From an uncultured Porphyromonadaceae bacterium (GTDB lineage Bacteria > Bacteroidota > Bacteroidia > Bacteroidales > Muribaculaceae): a stretch of 9,230 nucleotides of DNA. The DNA lies in assembly GCA_900549445.1 (NCBI GenBank), contig UROS01000091.1, positions 1 to 9,230 on the forward strand, given 5' to 3'. Below, in pieces: positions 1-7,926 of this stretch. The position numbers and the translations under genes are program-made. The notes beneath the pieces were generated by a model, which did no database searches, was not told the origin of the DNA, and saw only the letters and a program-made list of their open reading frames with translations. Position 1 is the first letter of the stretch, and the number at the start of each line of letters is the position of its first letter.

Positions 1-1332
1 TTTTGAGCGGAGAGCATCGTTGAGCGAAACGCATTCCTTGTCCCAGGCGTTGATCCAGCCGTAGTCTCCGGCCACACCGAAGTCGCTGTTGGGGCCGAGG
101 AGGGCTATTTTGCGATATTTCTTTATGTCGAGGGGGAGAATGCCGTTGTTTTCGAGGAGCACGGCGCTCTCGTCGGCAATCTCTTTGGCAAGAGCCACGT
201 TGGCCTTGCTGCGCACAACTTTTCCGACTTTCTTCGGGTCGCCTGTTATCTCATCGAAAAGACCGAGGCGGAATTTAGCCTCAAGCACGCGGCGGCACGC
301 GGTGTCGATGTATTTTTCGTCGAGCAGTCCGTTTTTCACCTGGTCTTCGAGCGAGGTATAGGCCCAGTCCCACACGTCCATGTCCATACCGGCCATAAGG
401 GCCTGACGGCCGGCCTCCTCGGTGGTGGCCACACAGTTGTGGAAAACCTTCAGACGGTCGATCGAGCCCCAGTCGGAGTATGCGAAGCCGTCGAAGCCGA
501 GTTCGCCGCGGAGGAAATCGGTCATATAATAACGCGAACCCGCCATGGGGACACCGTCGTAGGCCGAATAGCATCCCATGATAGCGACGGGATGAGCGTT
601 TCTGAACACTTTCGCGAACGGATAGGCATAAAGATTGCGGAGCTCGTGCTCGCCGCCGGCCACGTGGGCGCAGTTCAGACCGCCCGCGGGGGTACCGTGC
701 GCCACGAAGTGCTTGGGCATGCAGCCGACGTTTTTCTTCTGGGCGCCGTTTACAAACGCCGTGGCCATCTCACCGATAAGATAAGGATCCTCGCCAAAGG
801 TCTTCTCCACACGGCCCCAGCGGAGTTCGCGGGCGATGTCGAGCACCGGAGAGAGGAGCTGGCTTATGCTCATGACGCGCGCCTCGTCGGCTATGGCTCC
901 GGTCATGCGCTCGATGAGGGCGGGATTGAAAGTGGAGCCTTGCGCTATGGCCTGCGGAAAGATTGTGGCGCCGTTCTGTATAAGACCGTGGATTCCCTCG
1001 CAGGATGTCAGCGCGGGAATTCCGAGACGGGTAGAGTCCCTGAGGTATTTCTGCATTTCGGTGAAAAGCACCGAAGCATCGTAGGCAGAAAGCCCCATCT
1101 CATGCACACTGCCGGGCGACACTTTTCCGTAGCGGCCGCTCAGCTCGGAGGGATTGCTGATTGAGTTGTTCTGGAGCTGCTGCACTTTCTCACGGAGAGT
1201 CATGCGGCCCAGCAGATCGTCGACACGCGCCGAGACAGGAGCTTTCGGGTTTTTATAAAGGGGCTTTTCAGCCGATGCCGCGCCTGCGAAGAGGAAAGCG
1301 GCGGCGGCGAGAGTGATCAAGGACTTTTTCAT
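1..1332 (-). CDS. GH3 exo-beta-glycosidase, N-terminal 444 codons (3' end outside window)
   Basis: Secreted glycoside hydrolase family 3 enzyme that removes non-reducing-end beta-linked sugars by a retaining mechanism. The reading frame is open from the ATG at 1332 to the window edge; GH3 enzymes are usually 750-870 aa, so about half is visible. Residues 1 to about 21 (MKKSLITLAAAAFLFAGAAS) form a type I signal peptide with no lipobox Cys. The (beta/alpha)8 domain follows. Seen motifs are CEGIHG (E112, H115), WGRVEKTFGEDPY, KHFVAHG (K207-H208) and YSDWGS, whose D287 matches the family nucleophile. The acid/base residue lies in the unseen C-terminal part. Glu in E-x-x-HG, where classical beta-glucosidases have Asp, resembles xylosidase-like or broad-specificity GH3 groups, so beta-glucosidase versus beta-xylosidase stays open. 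The start codon overlaps the HTCS stop (ATGA), implying translational coupling. The family call is firm; the substrate is not. Confidence 0.93.
   Translation of the reverse strand, partial: MKKSLITLAAAAFLFAGAASAEKPLYKNPKAPVSARVDDLLGRMTLREKVQQLQNNSISNPSELSGRYGKVSPGSVHEMGLSAYDASVLFTEMQKYLRDSTRLGIPALTSCEGIHGLIQNGATIFPQAIAQGSTFNPALIERMTGAIADEARVMSISQLLSPVLDIARELRWGRVEKTFGEDPYLIGEMATAFVNGAQKKNVGCMPKHFVAHGTPAGGLNCAHVAGGEHELRNLYAYPFAKVFRNAHPVAIMGCYSAYDGVPMAGSRYYMTDFLRGELGFDGFAYSDWGSIDRLKVFHNCVATTEEAGRQALMAGMDMDVWDWAYTSLEDQVKNGLLDEKYIDTACRRVLEAKFRLGLFDEITGDPKKVGKVVRSKANVALAKEIADESAVLLENNGILPLDIKKYRKIALLGPNSDFGVAGDYGWINAWDKECVSLNDALRSK
1329..1332 (-). other. ATGA stop/start overlap between HTCS and GH3 genes
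   Basis: On the minus strand the four bases read ATGA: the first three are the GH3 start codon and the last three are the HTCS stop codon TGA. The GH3 start is well supported because a textbook signal peptide begins exactly there. Such overlaps normally mean the two genes share a transcript and the downstream gene is translated by terminating or re-initiating ribosomes. No Shine-Dalgarno-like purine run precedes it, as is usual in Bacteroidota. Confidence 0.9.
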
Positions 1333-4300
1333 TGCTTTGGATTGGTTTCACCGGACTGTTCGTCGGCAAGCAATGACCGGGCCTTGTTTTTGCACTGCTT
1401 TTCAAATTCCTTAGGCGACAGACCGAATTGTTTGAAGAAAAGTTTGCTGAAATACGAGGGAGAGTTTATTCCGACCATATAGCAGACATCGCCGATGCGG
1501 TATTTGCCCTCCTGAATAAGCTCGGCGGCCTTCTTGAGTTTTACGGTACGGATAAGCTCGATTGGCGAGAGATTAAAAAGGGTCTTGATTTTGCGCAGGA
1601 GCGAGGAGCGGCTCATGCAGAACACATCGGCCATGGACTCGACGCTGAAATTCTCGTCGGAGATATTGTCGGTGATGTTTGCCATCACCTTGTCCATAAA
1701 CTCCTTGTCGGCGGCGGTGAGCTTCATATTGTCGATAGAGAAGAACGGCTGCTTGAGGAAGGCTTTCCGCTCGTGGCGCCGGTTTTCGAGGATGGAAATC
1801 ACCTGCTGACGGAAGTATTTGACGGAGAACGGTTTCTCGATATATGCCTCGCCTCCGCACTTGAGTGCCCGGAGCTTGCTCTCAAGGTCGTTTTTAGCGG
1901 TGAGGAACACAACGGGGAGATGCGAGCGGTTGAGATCCTCCTTTATGGCAGAGCAGAGTTCGAAACCGTCCATACGCGGCATCATGATGTCGGTGACTAT
2001 TAGGTCGAAGTTGTGTTCTCTTATTTTTTCGAGGGCGACAACGCCATCTTCGGCAGTCTCGACTACGAAATTCTGCGAAAGCTGGTCGTAAAGGAAATCG
2101 CGCATCTGGTCATTGTCCTCCACAAGAAGTATGGAATAGCTCTGTTCGGTGAGTTCGGCGAGGCGGGCACCGGCCTCGTCCTTGAGGATGAAATCGTCCA
2201 TCTCCGACTCGGTCACGTCGGGTTCGGCAACCTCGACTCCCTCCTGCACGAGGGGCATGACGAGAATGAAGGTGTTTGTCTCGGCCTCAGTCTTCTCCAC
2301 CTCAATGCGTCCGTGCTGCAGATGGGCGAGCGTGCGGCAGAGGGGCAGGCCGATTCCCACGCCGTTGTTATCGGCCTTGTTGTCGACCTGGAAGAAGGGC
2401 TCGAATATGCGGAGAGAGTTCTCTTCGGAAATCTTGCCACCGTCGCTGGTAACGCGGACGGTGAAACAATCGTCGTCGGCGTCGAGCTCCACCCGGATAT
2501 ACTTGTCGGAGTATTTCAGAGCGTTGTTGAACATGTTGCTGAGAATCTTAACGACAGACTCGCTGTCGATGACGGCGTAGATGGAGCGTGAAGGAATGGC
2601 TTTGACCACTTCCTTGTCCTTGAGCGCCATGGCGGGTTCGAACCGCTCGAGAGTCTCGTTGACGAGGGCGGTAACGTCGGTTTTCGCGAACTTGAGATCG
2701 AATTTCTCGGCTCCGATTTTCTGGAAGTCGAGGAGCTGGCTGGTTAGATTCAGCAACCGCTCGGTGTTCTGCTTCATGACCTTTACGTAGCGGAGCACGC
2801 GCTGATCCCCGATACCGAGATCCTCTATCGCCTGGAGAGGCGCGTCGATCAGCGAGAGGGGCGTACGGATCTCGTGGGCGAGTTCGGTGAAGAACGACAC
2901 CTTGTTTTCGTAGAGTTCCTTCTCTTTGTTGACCTTATAGAACTGCTCTTTCTCGCGGAGCTGCTTGTTTTTGTAGTTGCGGTACCAGAAAATCCAGCCG
3001 GCGATGCCGAGGGCGATTATGAGGATATAGATAAGGATTGCGGTCCAGGTAGCATACCATGGGGCGAGAATGTCGATACGGAGAGTGCGCCGGCTGTCTG
3101 TCACGCCGTTGGAGGCGCGGATCTCGAGAGTGTAGGAGCCGGGGGCGAGATTTGCGAACGCCAGGTAATTGTCCTTGACGGGAGTCCAGGTAGAGTCGCC
3201 CGGGAGCATGCGGTAAGTGAGCGAGACGGTTCCGGACTGCGTGAACGACGGGGAAGATATGCCGAGCGTGACCATGGGGACGTCGTAAGGGAGGCAGACA
3301 CGTTCGGCAAACATCATGCCGCATTCGAGGGGAGAGCCTTCCTCGCCGGGACGCACCTCTTTCGAAGCAATTCTGAGTGAGGAGAAATATACAGGGGGAA
3401 CGGTGTCGGCCTTGAGGTCGAGCTGCGGGTCGAAAGCCACGAGACCTCCCATTGAGCCCATGTAGAAATAACCGTCGTCGCCGATAGCGGCGGCATGGTA
3501 GTTGAACTGATTGCTGAGCAGGCCGTCGCGGGTTGTGTAGGTCTTGGATGTTCCGTCGGCGGGATTGAAGCGCACAATGCCGCTGTTTGTTCCGAACCAC
3601 AGATTGCCGTTACTGTCCTCGAGGACGTCGTAGACCACATTGTCGGGGAGGCCATCTTCGAGGCTGTAGGTCAGAAAATTGTCTGTTTCGGGTATGTAGC
3701 GTGAGAGACCTCCGCGGTCGGTTGAGAGCCAGATGTTGCCCTTCGAGTCCTCGGTAATGGCGCTTATGGAGTTGCTGCGCAGGCCGTTGGAGTATTTTTC
3801 GTCGTAGGGATAATAGCGGAATCGTCCGGAGGAGGGCATGTATTTCCACACGCCGCTGCCCATGGATGCAATCCAGATAACCCCGCGGCTGTCCTGATAA
3901 AGGTCGAACACCCATGCCTGACCGACCTCATTAACCGGAACGAACTCATTGCTACCGGCTTCGGCACGGAAAAGGCCCCAGTCGGAGCCTACCCACCGGT
4001 TGCCCTTGTTGTCGACCAGGAAGGAGTATACGCTGCTGGGGAAACCGGCGTCGGGGATAAGTCCGCTCATGATGTTTCCGACGACCTTGCCGTCTTCCAC
4101 CACGGCCATTCCGGCGCGGGAGTATCCTATATAGGTGGTTTTGCCGTAAGTCTTCGCCACAAGCGAAATGTTGCCGTTGTCGTTACGGGTCATGGTGCCG
4201 GTGCGGGGATTGAAGATGTTGAATCCTGAATCCTCTGTTCCGACGTAGATGTTGCCGTCGGCGCCCTTGGCAATACCGCGGAGGCGGTTGCTGGTGAGCG

Positions 4301-5366
4301 AAGCCGGGTTTCCTGTGCGTGTGTAGCGCTCGAACCGGAATCCGCTCCTCTGGAAGTAGCTGATGCCGCCGAACATAGTACCGATCCACATATTGCCCTC
4401 GCGATCGCCGTAGAGGTAATAAATGGTATTGTCGGAGAGGGAGCAGGGATTGTCGATAATCTCGGTGATGTATTCTTCCCGGCCGGTCATGAGATTGATG
4501 ATATAGAGACCGTTCTGGGTGCCGACCCAGATTTCGTTGTCGACACATTCGATGGCTCGCGTGTAGACATTTCCGCTCTGCGAGAACGGAAGCACGGTGA
4601 GAGCACCTGTCTTCACGTCGTAGTGGTACAGATTTCCGTTCTGGGTTGCGAGGCAGAGGTTGCCGTCGATGCCCTGACGTATGAGCTGGAGGTCTTTTCT
4701 GACGAGTTCGGGGAAGCCGGCGCCGTTGTTGCCGAGAATTCTGAAGCTGTCGGAACGCGGGTCGAAACGGTGGAGACCGAAGCGTGAGGAGGCAACATAG
4801 ACGTCGCCGGAGGAGGTGACGAAGAGAGCGCCGGGGCGCTGATTCTTATCTTCGTCGTTGCCCGTCACGGAATAGTATTTAATTTTGCCGCTGCGGTAGC
4901 AGAACACACCCCGGTTGGGGACGAGAATCCATACGGCACCGGTGCGGTCGGCGGCTATGTCCTGCACCCAGTCGTCGGGGGCGCGGCCTCCGGGATCGGA
5001 AGCGGAGAGATAGGTGAACTTCTCGAGGTAACGGTCGTAGATGTAGACACCGCGGTCGGTACCCACCCAGAGTTTACCGTCGGGGGTCTCGTAGAGAGCG
5101 CCGATGTTGTTGTTGCCGCGCATGGCGTCGGAATCGTAGCAGTCGTAGCGGACCATCGTGACGCCGTCGTAGCGGTTAATGCCGTTCTTGGTGCCGATCC
5201 ACAGGAATCCATAGTGATCCTGGAGGATGCACTTGACGCAGGGCGAGGAAAGGCCCTCGTTTCCGCCGATGCGGTTGAAGGAATAGTTTACGGTTCTGCC
5301 ATGGGCCGGCGCAGCGAAAATGAGCGCCGAAAGCAGAAATGAAATTATTTTTCGGAGAACAGACAT
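1329..5366 (-). CDS. Hybrid two-component system sensor kinase/response regulator (HTCS) with AraC output
   Basis: A 1345-aa one-protein phosphorelay of the Bacteroides HTCS class, which senses oligosaccharides in the periplasm and activates glycan-utilisation genes. Residues 1-23 are a signal peptide. Residues about 30-650 hold around 13 Reg_prop propeller blades with repeats such as GFLWIGTKNGINRYDG and GNMWIGT, fitting two seven-bladed propellers. A Y_Y_Y domain is at about 700-765 and one membrane helix at about 773-795. The cytoplasmic part has a short coiled coil (797-826), HisKA with H831 in FFTELAHEIRTPL, HATPase with N-box asparagines 944/947/948, FEPFF (988-992) and GVGIGL (1002-1007). 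The receiver (about 1078-1192) has D1084, phospho-acceptor D1126, T1156 and K1178. An AraC-type helix-turn-helix domain spans about 1222-1325. The G1 box (SDGGKIS) is degenerate. The gene lies 23 bp after the GH-D enzyme and overlaps the GH3 gene, so it is probably co-transcribed with its likely targets. The class is certain; the ligand is unknown. Confidence 0.97.
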   Translation of the reverse strand: MSVLRKIISFLLSALIFAAPAHGRTVNYSFNRIGGNEGLSSPCVKCILQDHYGFLWIGTKNGINRYDGVTMVRYDCYDSDAMRGNNNIGALYETPDGKLWVGTDRGVYIYDRYLEKFTYLSASDPGGRAPDDWVQDIAADRTGAVWILVPNRGVFCYRSGKIKYYSVTGNDEDKNQRPGALFVTSSGDVYVASSRFGLHRFDPRSDSFRILGNNGAGFPELVRKDLQLIRQGIDGNLCLATQNGNLYHYDVKTGALTVLPFSQSGNVYTRAIECVDNEIWVGTQNGLYIINLMTGREEYITEIIDNPCSLSDNTIYYLYGDREGNMWIGTMFGGISYFQRSGFRFERYTRTGNPASLTSNRLRGIAKGADGNIYVGTEDSGFNIFNPRTGTMTRNDNGNISLVAKTYGKTTYIGYSRAGMAVVEDGKVVGNIMSGLIPDAGFPSSVYSFLVDNKGNRWVGSDWGLFRAEAGSNEFVPVNEVGQAWVFDLYQDSRGVIWIASMGSGVWKYMPSSGRFRYYPYDEKYSNGLRSNSISAITEDSKGNIWLSTDRGGLSRYIPETDNFLTYSLEDGLPDNVVYDVLEDSNGNLWFGTNSGIVRFNPADGTSKTYTTRDGLLSNQFNYHAAAIGDDGYFYMGSMGGLVAFDPQLDLKADTVPPVYFSSLRIASKEVRPGEEGSPLECGMMFAERVCLPYDVPMVTLGISSPSFTQSGTVSLTYRMLPGDSTWTPVKDNYLAFANLAPGSYTLEIRASNGVTDSRRTLRIDILAPWYATWTAILIYILIIALGIAGWIFWYRNYKNKQLREKEQFYKVNKEKELYENKVSFFTELAHEIRTPLSLIDAPLQAIEDLGIGDQRVLRYVKVMKQNTERLLNLTSQLLDFQKIGAEKFDLKFAKTDVTALVNETLERFEPAMALKDKEVVKAIPSRSIYAVIDSESVVKILSNMFNNALKYSDKYIRVELDADDDCFTVRVTSDGGKISEENSLRIFEPFFQVDNKADNNGVGIGLPLCRTLAHLQHGRIEVEKTEAETNTFILVMPLVQEGVEVAEPDVTESEMDDFILKDEAGARLAELTEQSYSILLVEDNDQMRDFLYDQLSQNFVVETAEDGVVALEKIREHNFDLIVTDIMMPRMDGFELCSAIKEDLNRSHLPVVFLTAKNDLESKLRALKCGGEAYIEKPFSVKYFRQQVISILENRRHERKAFLKQPFFSIDNMKLTAADKEFMDKVMANITDNISDENFSVESMADVFCMSRSSLLRKIKTLFNLSPIELIRTVKLKKAAELIQEGKYRIGDVCYMVGINSPSYFSKLFFKQFGLSPKEFEKQCKNKARSLLADEQSGETNPKQ

Positions 5367-5389
5367 TGCAGGGGAAACAGCCTAAATAG

Positions 5390-7831
5390 TTATTTTGCAA
5401 CAGCTTTCACGGCGCGGCGGGCGCCGGATGCCATGCGACAGTTTACAATATATATGCCGGGGGCAACCGAAATTTCGAACTCGGCCGCCGCGGATGATGC
5501 GACAGTCTTGCCGGACATGTCGAGAATCTCTACGCCGGTCAACGGCTCGGAGGAGCTGACGCGGCAGAGGCCGCCGGAGATAACGGCGGAGAGGGAGGCC
5601 GCAGCGGAAGCGGTGATTTCGTCGATTGCGCTTTCGTCGGGCACGTAGTCATTCTTTGTGATACGGTACACCTTCACGTCGCAGGCGGGAATGACATAGT
5701 CGATGCCTTCGTCGGAGGGAATAATCTCGTCGCCGCTCCAGAGTTCCTTGATCTTGCCGACGTTAGTGGCCTTTATGCCGATGCGCTCAAAGGCTGCAGT
5801 GCCCTTGAATTCGGATGAACTGCTCCAGTTGAACACGGCGAGGTAGAGGTACTGCGGGGTGTCGCGGACGAAGAGGGCTTCCGACTTGCGGATTGCGAAA
5901 ACGTCCTGATTGTCGCCCTCGACGGGACGGAAAGAGCCATCGTTGTTGCGCACGTATTCGTTGATGTCGGCGTTGCCGAGAAGCTGGAGGGCGCGCTCGC
6001 GCGACTCGGCGGGATAGCCGCATATTTCGCCTTTATTGTGGTTGTCGGTGTTGTCGGTGTAATAGCAGTGGTCGCTGAGGTTGTCGCCGAATATGAAGGC
6101 TCCGGTACACATTCCGGAGGTCACGCGGACGCGGTTCTCGCCTATCGTCTCGCTGTGGTTCTGTTCGTTCTGATGGAGAGTCATCTGGTCGGGGTCATTG
6201 ATGTAGAACTTGTCGGTCCACCATGCGTAGGAGATAGCGTTCATGACGCGCTCGCTCTCGCCGAGGCGTCCCCAGGCGTCGCAGCAGGTGCGGCGGGCGT
6301 GGGCGTACTGGTATGGGAACATCGGTGCCATGGAGAGAACCACATACATGTCGTATTTGTCGGAGAGTTCGCGTACGATTTCCATGCCGTAGTTATAGGC
6401 CATCACGCCGGTTGTAATATCGGGGTTGTACCATGAGTCGCCCTCACGCATCGGTGCGTTCATGAAGTCCATCTTCACGTATTTAGCTCCGAGACGGGCC
6501 CATTTGGCGAACTGGTTCTCCATGTTGGCGCGCCAGGCGGGATGCGTCGGGTCGCAGGCGAGCGCTTTAGCGCCCTCGCCGTTGTAGTAGAATTTTTCGC
6601 CGTTGACCTTCAGGAGGACGTCGTTCCAGTAGTAGTCGCGGGTTCCTCCGAGGCCGGTTCCGGGAATCTTGGAGCCGAGTGTCCAGTCCCAGACCACCAT
6701 TCCGCCGTACATTCCGAGCGACATGTTCCAGCCGTCGATATATTCGTTCTTGCCTACCTGCACTTTTCCTTCGGCGAATAATTTGTTGCCGAGATATGAG
6801 AGATTGGAAGATCCGACGTTGTCGTTGAACGAGTCGAGGCTTATGGCAATCTTGCCGTCCTTGCCGTAGAAGCCGAGGGGGCGGAGCTGCTCCTGGATGA
6901 AGCGGGCGGTCTCGAGTACGCCGTCGTAATTGATATGGTTCATCATGTTGCCCCAGGAATTCCAGCCCACGGGAGTTCCGCCTTTCCAAACGCGGCGGGG
7001 CTGAACGAGAGTGTTGGCTTCGGCGAAGGTGTCGAGGCCGTCGCGCCAGTCGTCGAATACGCCTACCATGAAGCGGGAGGAGGATACGGTCTCACCTTTC
7101 ACTTTTCCGTGGGGCAGCACGTCTTTGGTGAGCACGGGGTCTGTCCAGCCTGAGAGCACCTGCATGGAGGCGAGACGTCCGCCGGTCTTGGTGTCGAGCT
7201 GAATGCCGCTCTTCCACTTGTCGTGGTCAACGGAGCCGACTACCACGCCGCGCCGGGTTTCGGCATCGAAGATAGCGGTGACCTCGCTCGAAGTCTTGGA
7301 GGTTGAGCCGAAGCGGTAGGAACGCATGGGATCCCAGGTCTCATTGTCGGCGAGAATCTGGAGAGAGCGCATGTTGGTGTTGGAGCTGCCGCAGGGATAG
7401 GATGAGCGGGCGGCGGAGAACGGCTCCATGTGGCGCGACTCTACGCGGGCGGTTCCGTCGGCAGATTTAAGCTCTACGTTAACTATGAAATAAGGGTGCG
7501 AGTCGTAGAAGTTGAACCGGTGGGTCATCACAGCGTGTCCGTCGGAGTATGAGAGGGTGTAGCTGATGCCGGAGCCGAATTCGTCGGATATGTCGGTCTG
7601 CGCCTCGGCGGGTGTCATGCCTGAATTAGACTTGATGGTGTATTCGGTATCCTCGCCGGCGAGATTGTAGGTAACGGAAGCGAAAACATCGTGGAAGAGA
7701 ATCTCGCCGCCATGTTTTATGTCGAGAACGTTGTTATCGAGCACAACTGACCACTGGCCGTTGTCCCATTGTGAGGCACCGGCCATGAGGGCCGCGGTTG
7801 CCATGGAAATCAGAAGAAGACTGCGTTTCAT
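5390..7831 (-). CDS. Secreted clan GH-D glycosidase (GH36/GH27 alpha-galactosidase-like) with T9SS-type C-terminal tail
   Basis: An 813-aa secreted enzyme related to alpha-galactosidases. Residues 1 to about 19 form a signal peptide (MKRSLLLISMATAALMAGAS), which supports the ATG at 7831. An N-terminal beta-sandwich (about 22-275), as in GH36, precedes a TIM barrel opening with TPVGWNSWG (286-294). KMDFM places the likely nucleophile at D455. RRTCCDAWG places the likely acid/base at D518, 63 residues on, a spacing usual for the clan. NDPDQM (545-550) is a further clan motif. A C-terminal beta-domain follows at about 645-725. After the linker ESAIDEI (733-739), residues about 745-813 resemble a T9SS sorting domain (GVEILDMSGKTVASS, then APGIYIV and a basic end). 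The usual D-D-x-W substrate motif is replaced by LDSFND around D333, so galactose specificity is uncertain. It is the first gene of the probable operon and follows a candidate promoter. Clan assignment is good; the exact family and substrate are inferred. Confidence 0.85.
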   Translation of the reverse strand: MKRSLLLISMATAALMAGASQWDNGQWSVVLDNNVLDIKHGGEILFHDVFASVTYNLAGEDTEYTIKSNSGMTPAEAQTDISDEFGSGISYTLSYSDGHAVMTHRFNFYDSHPYFIVNVELKSADGTARVESRHMEPFSAARSSYPCGSSNTNMRSLQILADNETWDPMRSYRFGSTSKTSSEVTAIFDAETRRGVVVGSVDHDKWKSGIQLDTKTGGRLASMQVLSGWTDPVLTKDVLPHGKVKGETVSSSRFMVGVFDDWRDGLDTFAEANTLVQPRRVWKGGTPVGWNSWGNMMNHINYDGVLETARFIQEQLRPLGFYGKDGKIAISLDSFNDNVGSSNLSYLGNKLFAEGKVQVGKNEYIDGWNMSLGMYGGMVVWDWTLGSKIPGTGLGGTRDYYWNDVLLKVNGEKFYYNGEGAKALACDPTHPAWRANMENQFAKWARLGAKYVKMDFMNAPMREGDSWYNPDITTGVMAYNYGMEIVRELSDKYDMYVVLSMAPMFPYQYAHARRTCCDAWGRLGESERVMNAISYAWWTDKFYINDPDQMTLHQNEQNHSETIGENRVRVTSGMCTGAFIFGDNLSDHCYYTDNTDNHNKGEICGYPAESRERALQLLGNADINEYVRNNDGSFRPVEGDNQDVFAIRKSEALFVRDTPQYLYLAVFNWSSSSEFKGTAAFERIGIKATNVGKIKELWSGDEIIPSDEGIDYVIPACDVKVYRITKNDYVPDESAIDEITASAAASLSAVISGGLCRVSSSEPLTGVEILDMSGKTVASSAAAEFEISVAPGIYIVNCRMASGARRAVKAVAK

Positions 7832-7883
7832 TCCGGTATTATATGAGATGATTTAACGTTGTAAAAATGCTGTTATGGCATTA

Positions 7884-7914
7884 CAAAATTAGTTCGGCGC
7901 AACAATAGGGGCAA
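7884..7914 (-). promoter_or_regulatory. Candidate Bacteroidales promoter of the GH-D/HTCS/GH3 operon
   Basis: Read on the minus strand, TTG at 7914-7912 is followed after 20 bp by TAATTTTG at 7891-7884. This matches the Bacteroidota primary sigma pattern (-33 TTTG or TTG, -7 TAnnTTTG, about 19-21 bp apart). Transcription would start near 7877-7880, leaving a leader of roughly 45-50 nt before the ATG at 7831. The position, just upstream of the first operon gene and downstream of the preceding terminator, is right. Such boxes can occur by chance in AT-rich DNA. A short inverted repeat, AATGC/GCATT (7866-7870 and 7878-7882), lies over the predicted start site. Confidence 0.5.
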
Positions 7915-7926
7915 TCAAAAACTGTC

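Noticed and set aside
439..1164. 241-codon open frame on the plus strand
   Set aside because: It lies wholly antisense to the GH3 gene, whose strand shows a signal peptide and all the family motifs. The plus-strand translation has no recognisable domain. Stop codons are scarce there because of the GC-rich codon usage of the real gene.
1428..2003. 191-codon open frame on the plus strand
   Set aside because: Antisense to the HTCS receiver and AraC domains, with no start signal or domain of its own.
2013..2591. 192-codon open frame on the plus strand
   Set aside because: Antisense to the histidine kinase/receiver part of the HTCS gene, where conserved residues fix the coding strand. Its low-complexity Val/Leu/Glu-rich translation is typical of a shadow frame.
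2935..3600. 221-codon frame on the minus strand
   Set aside because: It overlaps the HTCS gene in another frame on the same strand. The Arg/Pro/His-rich translation is a frame-shifted reading of the propeller and Y_Y_Y region.
7866..7882. Inverted repeat AATGC/GCATT followed by a T-run on the minus strand, resembling a leader terminator
   Set aside because: The stem is only 5 bp and AT-rich, and it would sit over the predicted transcription start, so attenuation is not supported.
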